Source: Pseudopithomyces maydicus
Lineage: Eukaryota > Ascomycota > Dothideomycetes > Pleosporales > Didymosphaeriaceae
Assembly: GCA_026873275.1 (NCBI GenBank)
Contig: JANTUC010000010.1
Coordinates: 1,116,001 to 1,180,000, forward strand
DNA length: 64,000 nt
Direction of reading: 5' to 3'
The notes under the pieces were generated by a model. That model saw nothing but the letters and a program-made list of their open reading frames with translations. It made no database searches and had not been told where the DNA came from. Shown here in pieces: positions 35,201 through 49,103 of the stretch. How positions within the stretch are numbered: position 1 is the first letter of the stretch; every line of letters starts with the position of its first letter. Made by a program: the position numbers and the translations under genes.

Positions 35201-38200
35201 AATAGAGCTTTACCTCTTTAATTTTTTAAAGTATTTTTTATATATGCTTTAAGTAATCTTCCTCCTTATTAGAGTAGATAATAATATTATTTAGGTATAC
35301 TATAGCGTACTCTCCTAGGTATTCCCTTAATATAATATTAATTTATTATTAGAAAACCGCTAGCGCATTAAATAATCTAAAAAGTATAACTAAGTATTTA
35401 AAGAGTCTAAATTTAATTCTAAATGCTATTTTTTATTTTTTACCTTCTTTTATCCTAATTTAATAGTATACATTCTTTATATCTAGTTTAATAAAAATTT
35501 TAGCTAACTTTAATTTATTTTATAATTTATTAATTCTAGGCAGAGGGTATTAATTCTTAATAGTTATATTATTTATTTTTTAGAAATCTATATAAAAACG
35601 GGGTTCTAGGTTATCCTTTTTATTAATAAAGGTTATTGTATGTGCCGCTAATAAGTAAAAAGACTAAATATACTTTTTTTCTAAATTTATTTTAATATAT
35701 TTTTTAATAATATCCTCTTCCACTTCTGTTATCTTATAAACTTTACTTTAGATTGGTTATTTTCCTAATTTAAAATTAATTTTATAATTCTATTTTATAT
35801 ATTTAGGCAGATACCCTTCTAATTTATAAAATATTTCTTTATATTTGTAATAGTCTTTAGGGACCTATTACTTATCCTTAGTAGACGCAGCTAACCTCTT
35901 TAAGTACTTAATTATTTTAGTATTCTACTAGATAATTAAATTAATCTAGTTTAATTATAGTATCCTTAGAATTATTTTTTATTAGTTATTAATTACTACT
36001 AAGTCTATTACTAAATTGTTAATAATTAATCTATTTATAGTAAAGGTTCTTAGTTTCGTTTTAAGGTATATTTATTCCGTAAATAGAAGTCCCTCTATAT
36101 TATATAGGGTTTATTTTTCTATTTTATTTATATATAGGAGCTTTTACTACTTTATAAATTTTTTTAAAATAAAGTTTTTAGTTACTCTGCTATTAATTAT
36201 TGCCTTAATAGATTATTTATAATACTTTATTTAAATTATTATATATAATCCCTATATCCCTTTAAAGGCTTCCTTCCCTTTAGGCTAGTATTTTATTTAG
36301 ATTTTTTTATTTATATACTTTAGACACTTATTTTTTAAATACTTATACTATTATTATTCTATAATATATTCTATTAGTAGTAGTAGGCTAGGTTCTATAA
36401 TAAGATATTTATTATATTTCTTAGATAGATACTATCTATAAATATTTTTTAAAGAATTATATCTATATGCGGGTCCTTAACTACTTATACTAAGTATACT
36501 TAATATTTCTTTTTAGGTCCTTAATATATTAAATATTCTAGTATAATATATAATACCTATATTAACTTATAATATATAAAATAAATTAAGGACGTGCAAG
36601 GATTATTATTTTAAACTTTTTAAGTTTTTTAGCTTTCTATTTATTAAAGATTAGTATTTAATATTTTATTAGAATTCTAGGCGTGTATGCTTTATCTACC
36701 TATTTTACTTTATTTACTACTACCTTTTATTTATTAATTATAAGCATCCTATTAGCTAAAACTATATTTTATTTTACTTAGTAAGTAAAGTAGGTAAACT
36801 TAATATTTTATAGGTATTTTACCTTCTAGTCCTTATATATTTTATATATAAACTTTAGTAATAATCCCTTTTTATAAAATTTCTATTCCTTAATTATCCT
36901 TTTTATTTTAAAAAAGTATACTAGTATAGCTATTTCTTAAACTAGTTTTATAAATTAAAGAAATTCTATTTTCCTAAACCTTATATTCTTTATTAAGGAT
37001 ACTAGTTTTTCTTAAGTAGATAATAAGGAAAAGGGTTTTTTATTCTTAAATATAAATTAAGAGGGTATATTTATAAACTTATTAAATTTACTTTCTAGCT
37101 TCTTTTTTAAATTACTTTTTAGTTCTTCCTTTAAATTATTTATTAGTACTTTAAGGGCTTTTAAGATTTATATATTTTATTCTTTTATTAATTATTAAAG
37201 TATTCTTTTTTTTATAGCGGTTAGTTTCTCTTTAAACTAATATTTTATATCTTTTTTACTTTTTATATAGCTAGTGTATATATTATCTAAGTACTTAGTC
37301 TAATATAAGACTTAATACTCTTTACTGCCAACTAGTTTTTCCTTTTATTTATTAAATTTATTCTTAATATCCTTTTTTAGACCTTTATTAGTAAAATCTT
37401 AGTTTTTACTTAAATAATTTTTAGCTATATAGCTTTTCTCACTATAGCTAAAATAGGCGCCTTTTTTATACTATCTATTTTTTTAATATTCTTTTTCTAT
37501 AGTTTCTTACCCTCTTTATTAGTATTTAATATTATAAGATCTCTATAATTATAATTCTTTTTAATATAATTATTTGCTCTGTGCCTATTCCCTCTTTTAT
37601 TATTTTACTTTTAAAGGAATAGTTTATTATTAATTTAAACTATTTATTTAATTAAGGCTGATAGAGTTATCGGCTTCTTTATTTTAATTATTTTATATTA
37701 AATATCTAACTTAAGTTCTTTATAGAATTTAATTATTAAACCTTATTCTTTTTAGTTCTAAATTTTATTAGCTAGCTGTTTGAACGCTAATATATAAGCT
37801 ACTATAAATTTAATTTATTATAACTTTAGTAGCTTTCGTTCCGCTATACATTCTGTATTAATATTATTAAATATCTTTCTAAATTTCTATACAAAGTAGT
37901 TATAATTGCCGAAAATTAATATAGTTTTAGTTTTTTAGTTATTTATATTATTATTTTAATAGTCTGTTAGGTAGCTATTAAACTAATCTATTACTTTTTT
38001 AATAAAATAAGTGGCGATATAAGCGACTTTTAACTTATTATTTTTTAAGTAGCTTTAATTAAGGTTAGTATATAAGGCTATACTGGCTAAAAATCCCCTT
38101 AACTTACTTCTAGTTTTATTAAACTTCTTAGACTTAGCCAGCTTTAATAGTTAATTAACTATTTAAAGTTTTATTTTTTTAATTTACTTTTTTAAAATAT

Positions 38201-38435
38201 TATTAGTTCCTTCTTCTTTTTCTACCAACAGCGCTTTAACTTATTTATATAATTATTTATATACTTCCTTCTGCGCATTTCTTTCCTTATTTAAAAATAT
38301 AATATATTTTTTTATCTAGATCTAATCTATAAGATTTAATAAACTAGATATAATAGGCGCTAGAGTAGTTAAGGCTATTATTAATTATAACTTAGTATAT
38401 ACTAGTAGTGTATTCTTAAAACATAATTATTAAGA

Positions 38436-38950
38436 TATTATAGGGTATACTTTATAATTCTATAGACTAAGGGTGTGCGCGTTTAAAATATAGTAAGTTA
38501 AGAGGAGTAGATAGGTAAGTATAAATTATATAAATTAAATGTTAATTAATATAATAAGGTTATTATTACTAAATACTTAATAGTAATCTTTACTGTAGAA
38601 GTAAGGGACAGTAGAATTAAATTAAAAATTAATAATAAGGACTATTTAAAATAAACGATTATTATTATATACTTATAAGTATAAACTAGCTCTATAGGCT
38701 CTGTGGCTTTATATTTTATAAAGTTATAGAGTTATAGAGTCTAGCTCTATAAATTCTGTTTTATTAAGTTTATAGAGCTTTAATTATATAATTTTATATA
38801 TTTATATTATGCTCTGCTCCTAAGTTATACTCCTAATATTTTTTATTTATATTAGAGTTATCCGGCCGAGTACACTCTACTAGATTTTATTAGTTAACTC
38901 TATCTTAGTTAGAACCTTCCTATCCCTATTATAGCGCAGTGGCCGTAACA
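38436..38950 (-). repeat. E1 right LTR, 3' part divergent
   Basis: Begins tattatagggtatact, the RIP form of the LTR start. It follows the family to about 38825, then differs, yet ends in ggccgtaaca, the same terminal bases as the E2 right LTR. Either an LTR variant or a junction of two pieces. Confidence 0.65.
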
Positions 38951-39382
38951 TGTTCCCGCTAAGAAGATAGAATTTATAGGAGTAGAATAATTACTCCTAT
39001 CTAAAGGATAAAATTTATAAGAGTAAAGAGAGTTACTTCTACTAAGTAGACAGAATCTATAGAAGTAGACTAGTAAGTTTAGGGATAGCAAAGGATAAAT
39101 AGAATAGTATATAGTCTAGAACGCTTTTTATATATTTCCTATTTTTTATAGTTAACTTTTTATATATTTTTGTATACTCGCTTATAGCTAAATTAAAGCT
39201 CTTCTTTATAATTAAGAATTATTAACCTTTATAGAAGATAGTTGTCTTACTTTTAGTAGTAAGATAGGGATATTTATATTATTTATTACCTAATTATTAC
39301 TTAACTACTAAATACCTATAAAGTTCCCGAGAAGCCTGCCTGCCCTTACACAGACTAGGTAAGTAGGAACCCCTTATAATAG
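38951..39382 (+). repeat. B-family LTR fragment with 42-bp tandem repeats
   Basis: Matches the 3' part of the 621-bp LTR of B2: three 41-42 bp units (38966-39090) are followed by the family-wide end with ctgcctgcccttac and ccccttataata. No internal B sequence follows, so it is a solo or truncated LTR. Confidence 0.72.
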
Positions 39383-39728
39383 TATAATAATATAATTATA
39401 CTTATTTAACTTCTAAATTATAAAAAATATATAAATATACTATATAATTATATTTGCTCTAGACTCTTAAAGAATAGAGTATTATTTTTATATAGTAGTT
39501 TATAGGGTAGTAGATATATCTAACCCTATTTTAATAAAATTACTAAGGCTCTAATACGGGTATATAGTCTTAAATCATATAATAATAATATAATACTAGA
39601 ATATTAATACTACTATATACTAGATTAAGGATATCTTTATAATCTTATTTATTATAAAGGACTAATTAAAGGTCTTTATCTGAATAGCTATAATTAATAA
39701 TTTTAAAAAATTTATTCACAATGTGCAC
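39383..39728. other. Unassigned AT-rich DNA
   Basis: No motif, repeat partner or open frame recognised between the B-type LTR fragment and the C LTR. Confidence 0.4.
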
Positions 39729-40133
39729 TGCAACAAAATTGCAATATATATAAATATTATATTAGGCGTTAGGAGAAGCCAGTACTATAAACTCTATTAG
39801 AATTAAATTAGAAGCTTTTAGAATTAAATTAAATAGTTTATAATTAAGCTTTAATGTTATTAGGACAATCCGCTATAAAACCCTATTTAAATTATTACTT
39901 ATTATTATCCTCTATTATCTATTATTATATAATACAGCTATTTATATTAGATAATAGAGCTAGATACTCTAGCATCCTATTATTTTAATAATTATATAGT
40001 AGCGCGGGTTCGAGCTACACTGTAATTATATATACTAGAAAAAAAGCACCTTAAAAGAGCCGGTTATTAGTTACCTAATATATAGAGTATATTTCCTTAC
40101 TGCTAGATAGTTGCAAATAGTAACTTTCTTATT
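39729..40133 (+). repeat. Family C 5' LTR
   Basis: Starts tgcaacaaaattgcaatat and ends aactttcttatta; shares long stretches with the reversed relic at 18678-19080. Border positions are approximate. Polymerase sequence in the same orientation follows. Confidence 0.7.
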
Positions 40134-40144
40134 AAAAAAAGATT

Positions 40145-41600
40145 TATAAAAAGAAGTCTTTTTTTATAGCTAAAGTAATTTATAAATTTAGTAAATAATA
40201 GCGCCGCTATAATAATAAACCTATATTAAAAAGCTAACTATATTATAAAAATAAAAAAAGAAAAGATAGTACTTTTTAATTTTTTATATAATTTATTAAT
40301 TATAGAACTAGGGGAACTCTGTAACTATATAATAAAAATAAAATATATAAAGTAAATTTAAAAAAATATTAACTCTATAGGAGCGCCTATCTTATTTATT
40401 TTCAAAAAAATAAAACCTTTAGGCTATATATAAATTATAAAAATTTAAATAAAATTATTAAAAAGAATTAATTAGCTCTACCCCTTATTAGTAGAATTTT
40501 GAATAAATTATTAGGGATAAAGAGTTTTATAAAGCTAAATTTAAAAGATATTTATTATTAAATTTAAATCTAGCGCGGCGATAAGTAAAAAATAGTATTT
40601 TATATATATTATAGCTACTTTAAATATACTATTATATCTTTTAAACTAATTAACGCCTTTATTATATTCTAAGCTTATATTAATAAAGCTTTAGTAGAAT
40701 ATACTAATATTTTTTATATAATATATTTAAATAATATCCTTATCTTTACTAAAGATAATAAAGACTATTAGAATTAAATAGTTAAAATTCTACTATAACT
40801 ATAATACTACCGTTTATATATTAATTTAAAAAATATATTTTTAACACTATTTAAATTCAATTCTTAAAATTTATTATATATTATAATAATATACAGATAG
40901 ATCTAAGCAGAGTTAAAGTAATTTAAAAATAATTAGAAATTTACTTTATTAAAGATATATAAGTTTTTATTAGGTTTATTAATTTTTTTATAGGTTTATT
41001 TAAGGCTTTTCCTAAATTATAAAGTCCTTTATAAATATATTAAAGAAGCTTAAAAGAGAGAGCTAAAAAAGTATTTTTTTATAAATAAATATAATAAAGA
41101 GGGTAAAGCTTTAATTTAATAATACCTTTATAATTATATCTCTTTTATAGTACTATAATTCTACTCTATTCTCTTAATTCGAGATAGACGCCTTTAATTA
41201 AAATTTAATAAAAATATTTTTATAAAAATTTCTTATTAATAATTAATATTTAATTACCTTTTAGTTAAGAAAGTTAACCCCTATAAAGAAGAACTATTAT
41301 ACCTATAATTTAAAATTATATATTATTATAAAAGCTATATAGTACTAGCGCTACTATATTAAAGGCCTAATATATATTTTAAAAGTTTTTACTAACTATA
41401 ATAATTTAAAAGGATTTATAGGGGTAAAAACTCTATTATAAGAATAAATAAAATAGACTATCTTCTTAGTAATATATAATTTTAAAATAAAGTATAGGTA
41501 TTATAATCTAAGTTTTAGTACAAGGCTGCTACGTCTTATACCTGTTAGTAACTTACTATAGGGTTAGTAATTTCTGTAATTACGCACTGTGCCGTATAAC
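40145..41600 (+). pseudogene. Gypsy element C: reverse transcriptase and RNase H
   Basis: Plus-strand reading through stops shows GAPILFIFKKNKTFRLYINY at about 40381-40440 (parent [20 protein letters not shown]), LGIKSFIKLNLKDIYY near 40510-40555, and the catalytic box YLNNILIF at 40724-40747, both Asp now Asn. RNase H-like sequence follows to about 41540. Integrase is missing, and D-type LTR sequence lies directly downstream, so the element looks cut by later insertions. Little or no gag lies between the LTR and the polymerase, suggesting an internal deletion. Confidence 0.75.
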
Positions 41601-41660
41601 TATATTATAATTATATAGTTATATAAGTATTTTATAATAAGCACTTTATATCTATACTTA

Positions 41661-42083
41661 TATTACGAACCAGAATGTGGAGGAGGGGGATTAGGCGCTT
41701 ATAATAGATAATGGGCCTAGGATATGGCTAGATAAGGCGCTAAGCCATTATTAAATTAATTACGTAACGTGTTTAGTTGCTTAGTAGTACTAAGTATTAA
41801 TTAAATATATAATATACTTAGTAATTAGTGATACTGAGCAGCTAAGTAATTTAAGTATATAAGAACCTAAGTTTCCTTTATAGATACTTATATTTAACCT
41901 ATTTATTAATCTATTGTTTAGATTCACTTAGGCCCTATTATTAATTTAGTATTATTTGTAATATTAATACTAATTACCCTATTAACCTATTTATATAGTT
42001 AATAATCCTTCTCTCTTTATAAGTTGCTCTTGCCTAAGAACTAATTTTAATTTTTAGGACTAGCTATTCTTATAATTATAATA
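41661..42083 (+). repeat. D 5' LTR
   Basis: Starts tattacgaaccagaatgtgg and ends ttataattataata. It retains CA/TG pairs that the right LTR has lost. Confidence 0.88.
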
Positions 42084-42099
42084 TTTTAAACACCCTTAA

Positions 42100-43900
42100 T
42101 ATAAGCGACTTTAATAATTTTATTCTATTTAATAATCCTAATAGCAAAGCTGCTAAACCGGACTTATATAATAGTAATTAATATAAACTTAAAATATAAC
42201 TACTCTAACTCGACCTGTACTTCCACTGTGTTAATAAGAATATAAAAAATAAGAATAAAGTTATTTTTACTATTATATATATAAGAGGTAAACTAGCCGA
42301 CTAGATTTAGCTATATATTAAAGTATACCTTTTAGTAAAAAACTAAAATAGAGATAATATTAACTAGCTTATTAAAAACTATAGTACCTTTTATACTTAG
42401 ATTAAATAATTTTTTAATTTAGTTAATAAAAAGTCTTACGCTGAAGAAGCCATTTAATATTTTTAATAAATATACTTAGTAGCTGAGTATACTATAAAAT
42501 TTAAACACTATATTATATAGACTAACTAGAATAATAATTCTTTATATAAAATATATAAGTAAGGTCTTAAGAAATCTATACGCGAAGAACTCTTATATAG
42601 TAGAATTATAATTAATATAATATAAAAACTTTATAATAAAACTATTAGGATTAATGCAGAATGGCACGAATTACACTAAAAATATAAAAATTATAGGAAA
42701 TTCTAACCTACGTATAGCAAGTTAAACGGACAAACTAGTTACTATATAATTATTACTAAATAATAGGTTATAAATAACCCCTACGGCTACCAGCCGATGG
42801 AACTAGATAATATAATAATAAGAAAGGAGGAGAAAAAAACTAAAATATATAATAAAACCTTTAAAAATATTAATAAACTAAATAGATTTAAGCGCGCCTT
42901 TAGTAAATCTTAAAGAGGGACCCTATTTAATTAAAAGGAGTAACGCACTTATTTTAATTATAATAAACTAGATTATATTACTAAGAATTATAGATCTAAG
43001 AATAAGATTATTAAATAGTTAAATATAATTACTGTCGCCAATAATTAGGATAATAAAGATAAATAGGTTATTATAAATAGTATAAGTAATATAGACCTAA
43101 ATAAACACTTAGACTTAGATAATTCACGACTCTATAAGGATTTATATAAAGAACCTATTAATAATTTTAAACTTATATAAGCGCAAGCACCTATGCTATA
43201 TTTTTAAGTTAAACTAATTAATATTATAAAATATTTTAATAAACTTACGCAAACGGAACCTCTAAAAAAGAATTTTAATTATAAGATATAGATCTTCCTA
43301 AAGAATTAATTTTACACTTAAATAATTAGTAACTTAAGTACGTTAGTAAAGCTAATATTGAATGGGGATAAGAAAGGTACTAATAATAATTAAAGTAAAA
43401 AGTCTATAAAAATAAGAAAGAAACCTACGAACTAGATTATATACTAGACTACTAAAACCCTAAACATATATATATTAACTAGAAACTATATAACTATAAT
43501 TAGTGTACTATTTATTATAGGGCTAAAAAAGAATATTAGTTCCCCTCTAAGTAGCTTTACTATTAATAGGAATAGTTTAACTGCTTAATTAATAATTATA
43601 ATATATATTTCTAAAATAAGTAAACTTAATAATACTTTCTAAGATACCTTAAAGGAGAAAATATAATAATAACCCTTATTATTAATAGTATATACACTTA
43701 AGAATATTAATAAATATACTTATATAAAGATTACTAGAAGTATGTAAGAACTAAAGCTATATTTAAATTTAATAAAAATAAATAGTTTAATATAATAGAG
43801 GCAAGTAAACCCTTTAAATGTAAATAAGTAGGTAAGAAAGATAAGTAGTCTTTTTTAGATTAATATATAGACTTAGTAGAGTTGTAATAGAACTAAACGC
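42100..43900 (+). pseudogene. D gag region
   Basis: The region between the 5' LTR and the protease, in the gag position. It is shared with D2 (from about 48582). The protein cannot be read continuously because of RIP stops, so the assignment rests on position and on the downstream order. Confidence 0.55.
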
Positions 43901-43959
43901 GCTAGTAACTAATTAGATATTACTTATTAAGCTATTAATAATACTTAATAAAGGAATAT

Positions 43960-46900
43960 AAATTAAGGCTTTACTAGATTTAGGAGCCTAAGGAAACTTT
44001 ATTTTAAAAAAGACTATTTAATAAGTTGGACTTAAAAAATAATTTAAAATAACTCTTTTAGCTATCTATATCGCGAATAAATACTAATTACTAGAATAAT
44101 TAAGTATATAATATAAGGTTATAATAATACTTAAGATCTATAAGCACTAGGAGTAGATTACCTTAAATATCTTAAATATAAATTAGTATAACTTAATCTT
44201 AGATATCCCCTAGTTACAAAAATATAACTTATAAATATATTAGGGAAAGAGAGAGCTTTTAATAAAGAATTATAAATATATACTATAGTTAGAATCTATA
44301 TATTACACAATACTAATAGCGGATAAAAGTATAATTAATAATTTAAACTTATAATAAAAAGTTAATAAATTAGAATTTACCTTAGTAGACGCTGGTAGGC
44401 ATTACTAGATTAAAAAGTATAAAAAGGAGAAATATATAACTTATAATATCCCTAATAAATATAGAGAATAGAGTTATTTATTTCGGGAAGAGGAAGGAAA
44501 AATAAATTTACTTAAATACTAATTTTAGGATTATATAATTAACTTAGAAGAAGGAAAAATACCACCTTTTAAATTACTATATAGTAAGTTAAGAAAAGAA
44601 CTCTAATAGGAAAAGGACTTTATTAAGAAGAACCTTAATAAAGGATATATATAAGAATTAAAATTATTTATAGTAAGTCTATTTATGTTTATACTTAAGA
44701 AAAACAGAAAACTATAACTATATATTAATTATTAAGCACTTAATAATATTATAATTAAAAATAAATACCTGTTACTAAATATATTAGAATTATAAGATAG
44801 ACTTTTAAGAGCTAAGATATTTATGGCTATAGACTTAAGAGATAGATACTATTTTATTAAAATAAAAGAAGGTAAAGAATAGAAGATAGCGTTTAAATTA
44901 TAATATAGCCTATTTAAGTATATAATTATACTATTTAGACTAACTAATGCACCAGTAATATTCTAGGAATTAATTAATAATATATTTAAAAACTACCTTA
45001 ATATCTTTATAGTTACCTACTTAGACGACATCCTCGTATACTTAAAAAATAAAAGAGAATACGTAGAACATATTAAAATTATATTAAAAATTTTATAGAA
45101 AGCCTATCTAAAGATTAAATTAGAAAAATATAAATTCTATATTATAAAACTAGAGTTTTTAGAATATATTATTAATATAAAAGGCTTTAGCATAAGCCTA
45201 GATAAAATTAAAACTATATAAGTATAACTAATTCTAAAAATTATAAGAGATATATAAGAATTCCTAGAATTTTATAGATTTAATAGATAGTTTATTAAGG
45301 ATTACTTTAAAATTACTATACCCTTAACAGCACTAACTAAGAAGGATATAATATTTAAATAGATAAAATAATATAATTAAGCTTTTAAACAGCTAGTATA
45401 AGTAAGCATTAATATACTAGTCCTAGTTATTTTTAAAAGTGATAAACCACTATATATAAAGACTAATATAAATAACTTAGCTATTAGAGTATACGCAAAA
45501 TAAAAAAGAGACAGATAATAGTATCCTATTACTTACTACTTTTATAAATTTATTAATATAGAAATACGCTATAATATCTATAATAAAGAATTATATATTA
45601 TTATTAAAGCACTTAAGCACTGGAGAATCTATATATATAGATACTTAAAACTTACGATCTTTATAGATTATAAAAACCTATTATAATTTATAATAATAAA
45701 AGAATTAACACTGTAATAAGCGCGATAATTAGAAGCCCTTAGATAGTATAAATTTAAGATTCTATATATACTAGGAAAAGAGAATAGATAAGTAGATACT
45801 CTTAGTAGAAAAAAAGATCTTATAAGAGATAAGGTTAAGATATATTTAATAATTCTTAAGAAAAATAAAGACGGATCGCTAGGACTTATAATAGAATTTA
45901 ACTAATTAATAATAGTTATTAAGGATGTACTAAAGGAACAGTAAGAAGAGGTTATATAATAATACTATAATAACCCTCTTTATAGATATCTCAAAATTAG
46001 TAAAATAATAGAACTAATTTAATAAAACTATAATTTTAAAGGAATTAAGGAAACTATAACTACCTATATTAGAAAGTACGTAAACTACTAAAAGAATAAG
46101 TATATAACATATTTAAAGTATAGAGAGATATAAGCTATTAAAATATCTATAACACTATAGAAAGATATTACTATAAATTTTATTACTAAACTACTAGGAT
46201 CTACAGACTCGGCTACGGAAGTTAAGTATAATATAATATTAATTATTATAGATAGATTTATAAAGTACACTAAAATAATATCTTATAAGAAGGAATATAC
46301 TACAGACTAGCTAAGCTATCTTATACTTAATAAACTTATAAAATATTATAGTATACTAAGAATAATTATCAGCAATAGAGATAAACTCTTTATATTAAAT
46401 TATTAGACTATACTTATAGCACTTATTAAAATAAAATGAAAGCTATTAATAGCTTATTACCTACAGATAGATAGATAAATAAAATATATTAATTAGACTA
46501 TAAAAGCGTACCTATGTATCTACTATAATAAGAAGAAAGATAATTAGGTTTTATTATTACCTTTAGTATAAATAGCATATAATAATAAAGAATTAGTAAT
46601 AACTAGAATTACACTATATTATATAAACTATAGAAAATATTTATATCTCTTTAATTAAGTTTTATTAATAATTATTAATACAGTAGAAGCAGAGAAAACT
46701 GTAGAAATTATAAAATAAATATATAAAGAATTACGAGAAAACCTTAAAAAATTTTAATAATAAATAATTTCCTATATTAATAAGAAACGAAAAACGGCAC
46801 CTTAGTTAAAGAAGAGGGATAAAGTATACTTACTTATAAAAAATCTTTATATATAGAAGAAGAAATATAAGAAACTAGATTATATTAAAATTAAACTATT

Positions 46901-47190
46901 TTTTATTTCTAAATAGATATTACTAGTAAACTATAAGTTAGAACTATCGCTAGATATAAAAATATACTTAGTATTTTATATATTATTATTAGAACTAGCA
47001 GACTTAGAAATACTAATTTAAATTACCTTTTATTACTAAGCCGAAGAAGAAAATAAGTTTAAAGTAGAATATATTTTAGATATATAATACAGCTTAGGAT
47101 AAGGAAATAATAAATACCTTATTAAATAGAAAGGATACCCTAATAGTAAAAATATATAAAAATTAGAAAAGAACCTAAGCAACTGTTAAT
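43960..47190 (+). pseudogene. D pol: protease, RT, RNase H, integrase, chromodomain
   Basis: Protease KALLDLGA near 43966 (parent LLDSGA). RT from about 44680 with LRAKIFMAIDLRDRYYFIKI, LTNAPVIF and intact YLDDILVY at 45018-45041, then KYKFYIIKLEFLEYII. RNase H follows, with YNKELYIIIKALKHWR near 45580-45625. Integrase contains ILIIIDRFIKYTK near 46240, IISNRDKLF and YYLQIDR (parent YHPQTDG). A C-terminal chromodomain at about 47064-47180 reads VEYILDI, KYLIK, KGYPNSKNI and LEKNLSN, with Trp codons turned into stops. Chromodomains direct such elements to heterochromatin marked by H3K9 methylation (known for the family). Premature stops make this copy inactive. Confidence 0.88.
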
Positions 47191-47817
47191 AAAAATTAAA
47201 GGAGTACTATAATAGGATAACGCTATTACTATAGAGAAGGGTATAAAAATATATCTAAATACTAGAAGGTGTAAGCAAGATAGTATTTTAGAAGTTAAAA
47301 AGAAGGCTATTTATAATAGACTAAATATTTAGACTTAAAATAATAAGACTAATAGGCTAAGAAGGCTAAGCCTAATTTTTATTTAACTTTAATAAAGCTA
47401 TATTTTCTATTATAATTACCTCTTTTGCCTACTTAGTATTTAACTTTAACTATTTAAATAAATAATCTTCTTTCGCGCGCGCCTTATATAATACTTTAAA
47501 AATTATATTTTATTCTCTACACGCTTCTTTTAATTACGCATTTAACTTCTTTTTCTTAGCTACTAAATAAGAAAACTTATTTTAAGTAATTATTATATTA
47601 TAATGCGCACTATATTATATATATTTATTATACTTCTCTAAACGCACTAATACCTTATAGGTATAGTAATAAGTCTTATAATTTAAGCACTTAGAAATTA
47701 TAATTATATTATAAATTATAATAGTAGAGGTAAGTTCGCAACAGTAATAAGTACTAAAAATTATATAATTAGTAGGCATAATTCCTTAAAGACAAAGAAT
47801 AGAAAAGGAGGGGATAA

Positions 47818-48239
47818 TATTATAAATTAAAATATAGAGGAGGGGATTAGGCACTTATAATAAATAATAAATTTAGAATATAGCTAGATAAGGTGCTAAG
47901 CTACTATTAAATTAATTATATAATATATTTAGTTACTTAGTGGCACTAAGTATTAATTAAATATATAATATATTTAGTAATTAGTAATACTAAGTAGCTA
48001 AGTAACCTAAATATATAGAAACCTAAGTTTCCTTTATAGATACTTATGTTTAACCTATTTATTAATCTATTATTTAGATTTACTCAGGCCCCATTATTAA
48101 TTTAGTATTATTTATAATACTAATACTAACTACCCTATTAACCTACTTATATAGTTAATAATCCTTCTCCCTCTATAAGTTGCTCCTGCCCGAGAACTAA
48201 CTTTAACCTCTAGAACTAGCTATCCTTGTGGTTATAATA
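47818..48239 (+). repeat. D 3' LTR
   Basis: Starts tattataaattaaaatatag (RIP form of the 5' copy) and ends ccttgtggttataata; followed by actta. Confidence 0.88.
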
Positions 48240-48244
48240 ACTTA

Positions 48245-49103
48245 GTACTTTACTACTTAATAAAAAGTACTTAATAGGGAACGCTTAATAGAAAGCGCTT
48301 AATAGAAAATAGTTTCTAGGAACTGCTTATTAGTAAGTAGAGCTAGTATATAGTATATAAAAATTTAAAGTATTAACTCTAATACTTATATTTAACCTAT
48401 TTATTAATCTATTATTTAGATTTACTTAGGCCCCCTTATTAATTTAGTATTATATATAATATTAATACTAACTACTTTATTAATTTACTTATATAATTAA
48501 TAATTTTTCTTCTTTTATAAGTTGCTTCTGCCTAAGAACTAATTTTAATTTTTAAGATTAGCTACTCTTATAGTCTTAATATTTTAAATACCTTTAATAT
48601 AAGCGACTTTAATAATTTTACTTTATTTAATAATCCTAATAGTAAAGTTACTAAACCGGATTTATATAACAGCGACTAATATAAACTTAAAATATAATTA
48701 TTTTAATTTAACCTATACTTCTATTATGTTAATAAAAATATAAAAGATAAGGATAAAGTTATTTTTACTGCTATATATATAAAAGGTAAATTAATTAATT
48801 AGATTTAGCTATATATTGAAGTATACCTTTTAATAGAAAATTAAGAAGGAGACTAGATTAACTAATTTATTAAAAATTATAGTACTTTTTATACTTAGAT
48901 TAAATAACTCTTTAGTTTAGTTAATAAAAAGTCTTATGCTAAAGAAGCTATTTAACGTCTTTAATAAATATATTTAGTAACTAAATATATTACAAAGTTT
49001 AAATACTATGCTATATAGACCTACTAGAATAATAATTCTTTATATAAAATATATAAGTAAGGTCTTAAAAAATTTATATATAAAGAACTCCTATATAGTA
49101 GAG
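48245..49103 (+). mobile_element. Second D-type element D2, LTR end plus gag
   Basis: From about 48360 it follows the 3' half of the D LTR, ending at 48581, then the D gag region nearly base for base apart from RIP changes. The 5' part of the LTR differs from D and may continue on the far side of D (about 41603-41660), which would mean D inserted into the D2 LTR; that join is inferred. D2 is cut at 49103 by the LTR of B2. Confidence 0.7.

Larger units (their letters stand above)
31761..38950 (-). mobile_element. Gypsy LTR retrotransposon E1, RIP-mutated
   Basis: Left LTR 31761-32256 and right LTR from 38436 bracket about 6.2 kb. The cctt-rich stretch after the left LTR is the complement of a polypurine tract, giving minus orientation. 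The RT box reads YLNNIIIYS at 35271-35297 (minus), with both catalytic Asp lost. A gag zinc knuckle near 37410-37460 (minus) has all Cys and His codons changed to Tyr. It interrupts M1. The right LTR matches the family only to about 38825, and the flank after 38950 does not resume M1, so the right end is rearranged. Confidence 0.83.
41661..48239 (+). mobile_element. Chromodomain Gypsy retrotransposon D, full length
   Basis: 6579 bp with LTRs 41661-42083 (423 bp) and 47818-48239 (422 bp), flanked by the duplication actta (41656-41660 and 48240-48244). A polypurine tract, agaaaaggaggggataa, ends just before the right LTR, so it reads on the plus strand. The order is gag, protease, reverse transcriptase, RNase H, integrase, chromodomain, which places it with chromoviruses of the MAGGY type. 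It is less heavily mutated than the other LTR elements here: its YLDDILVY box is intact. Frames still carry stops. Confidence 0.92.

Noticed and set aside
36016..36222. 68-residue hydrophobic open frame
   Set aside because: Lies antisense inside the E1 polymerase region; hydrophobic composition is expected of TTA/ATT-rich DNA.
38966..39090. CRISPR-like spaced repeats
   Set aside because: The units are contiguous 41-42 bp tandem copies within an LTR, without unique spacers, and this is a fungal genome.
38909..39091. 60-residue minus-strand open frame
   Set aside because: Spans an LTR junction and the 42-bp tandem units; no protein-like features.
46088..46270. 60-residue minus-strand open frame
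   Set aside because: Antisense to the D integrase core.
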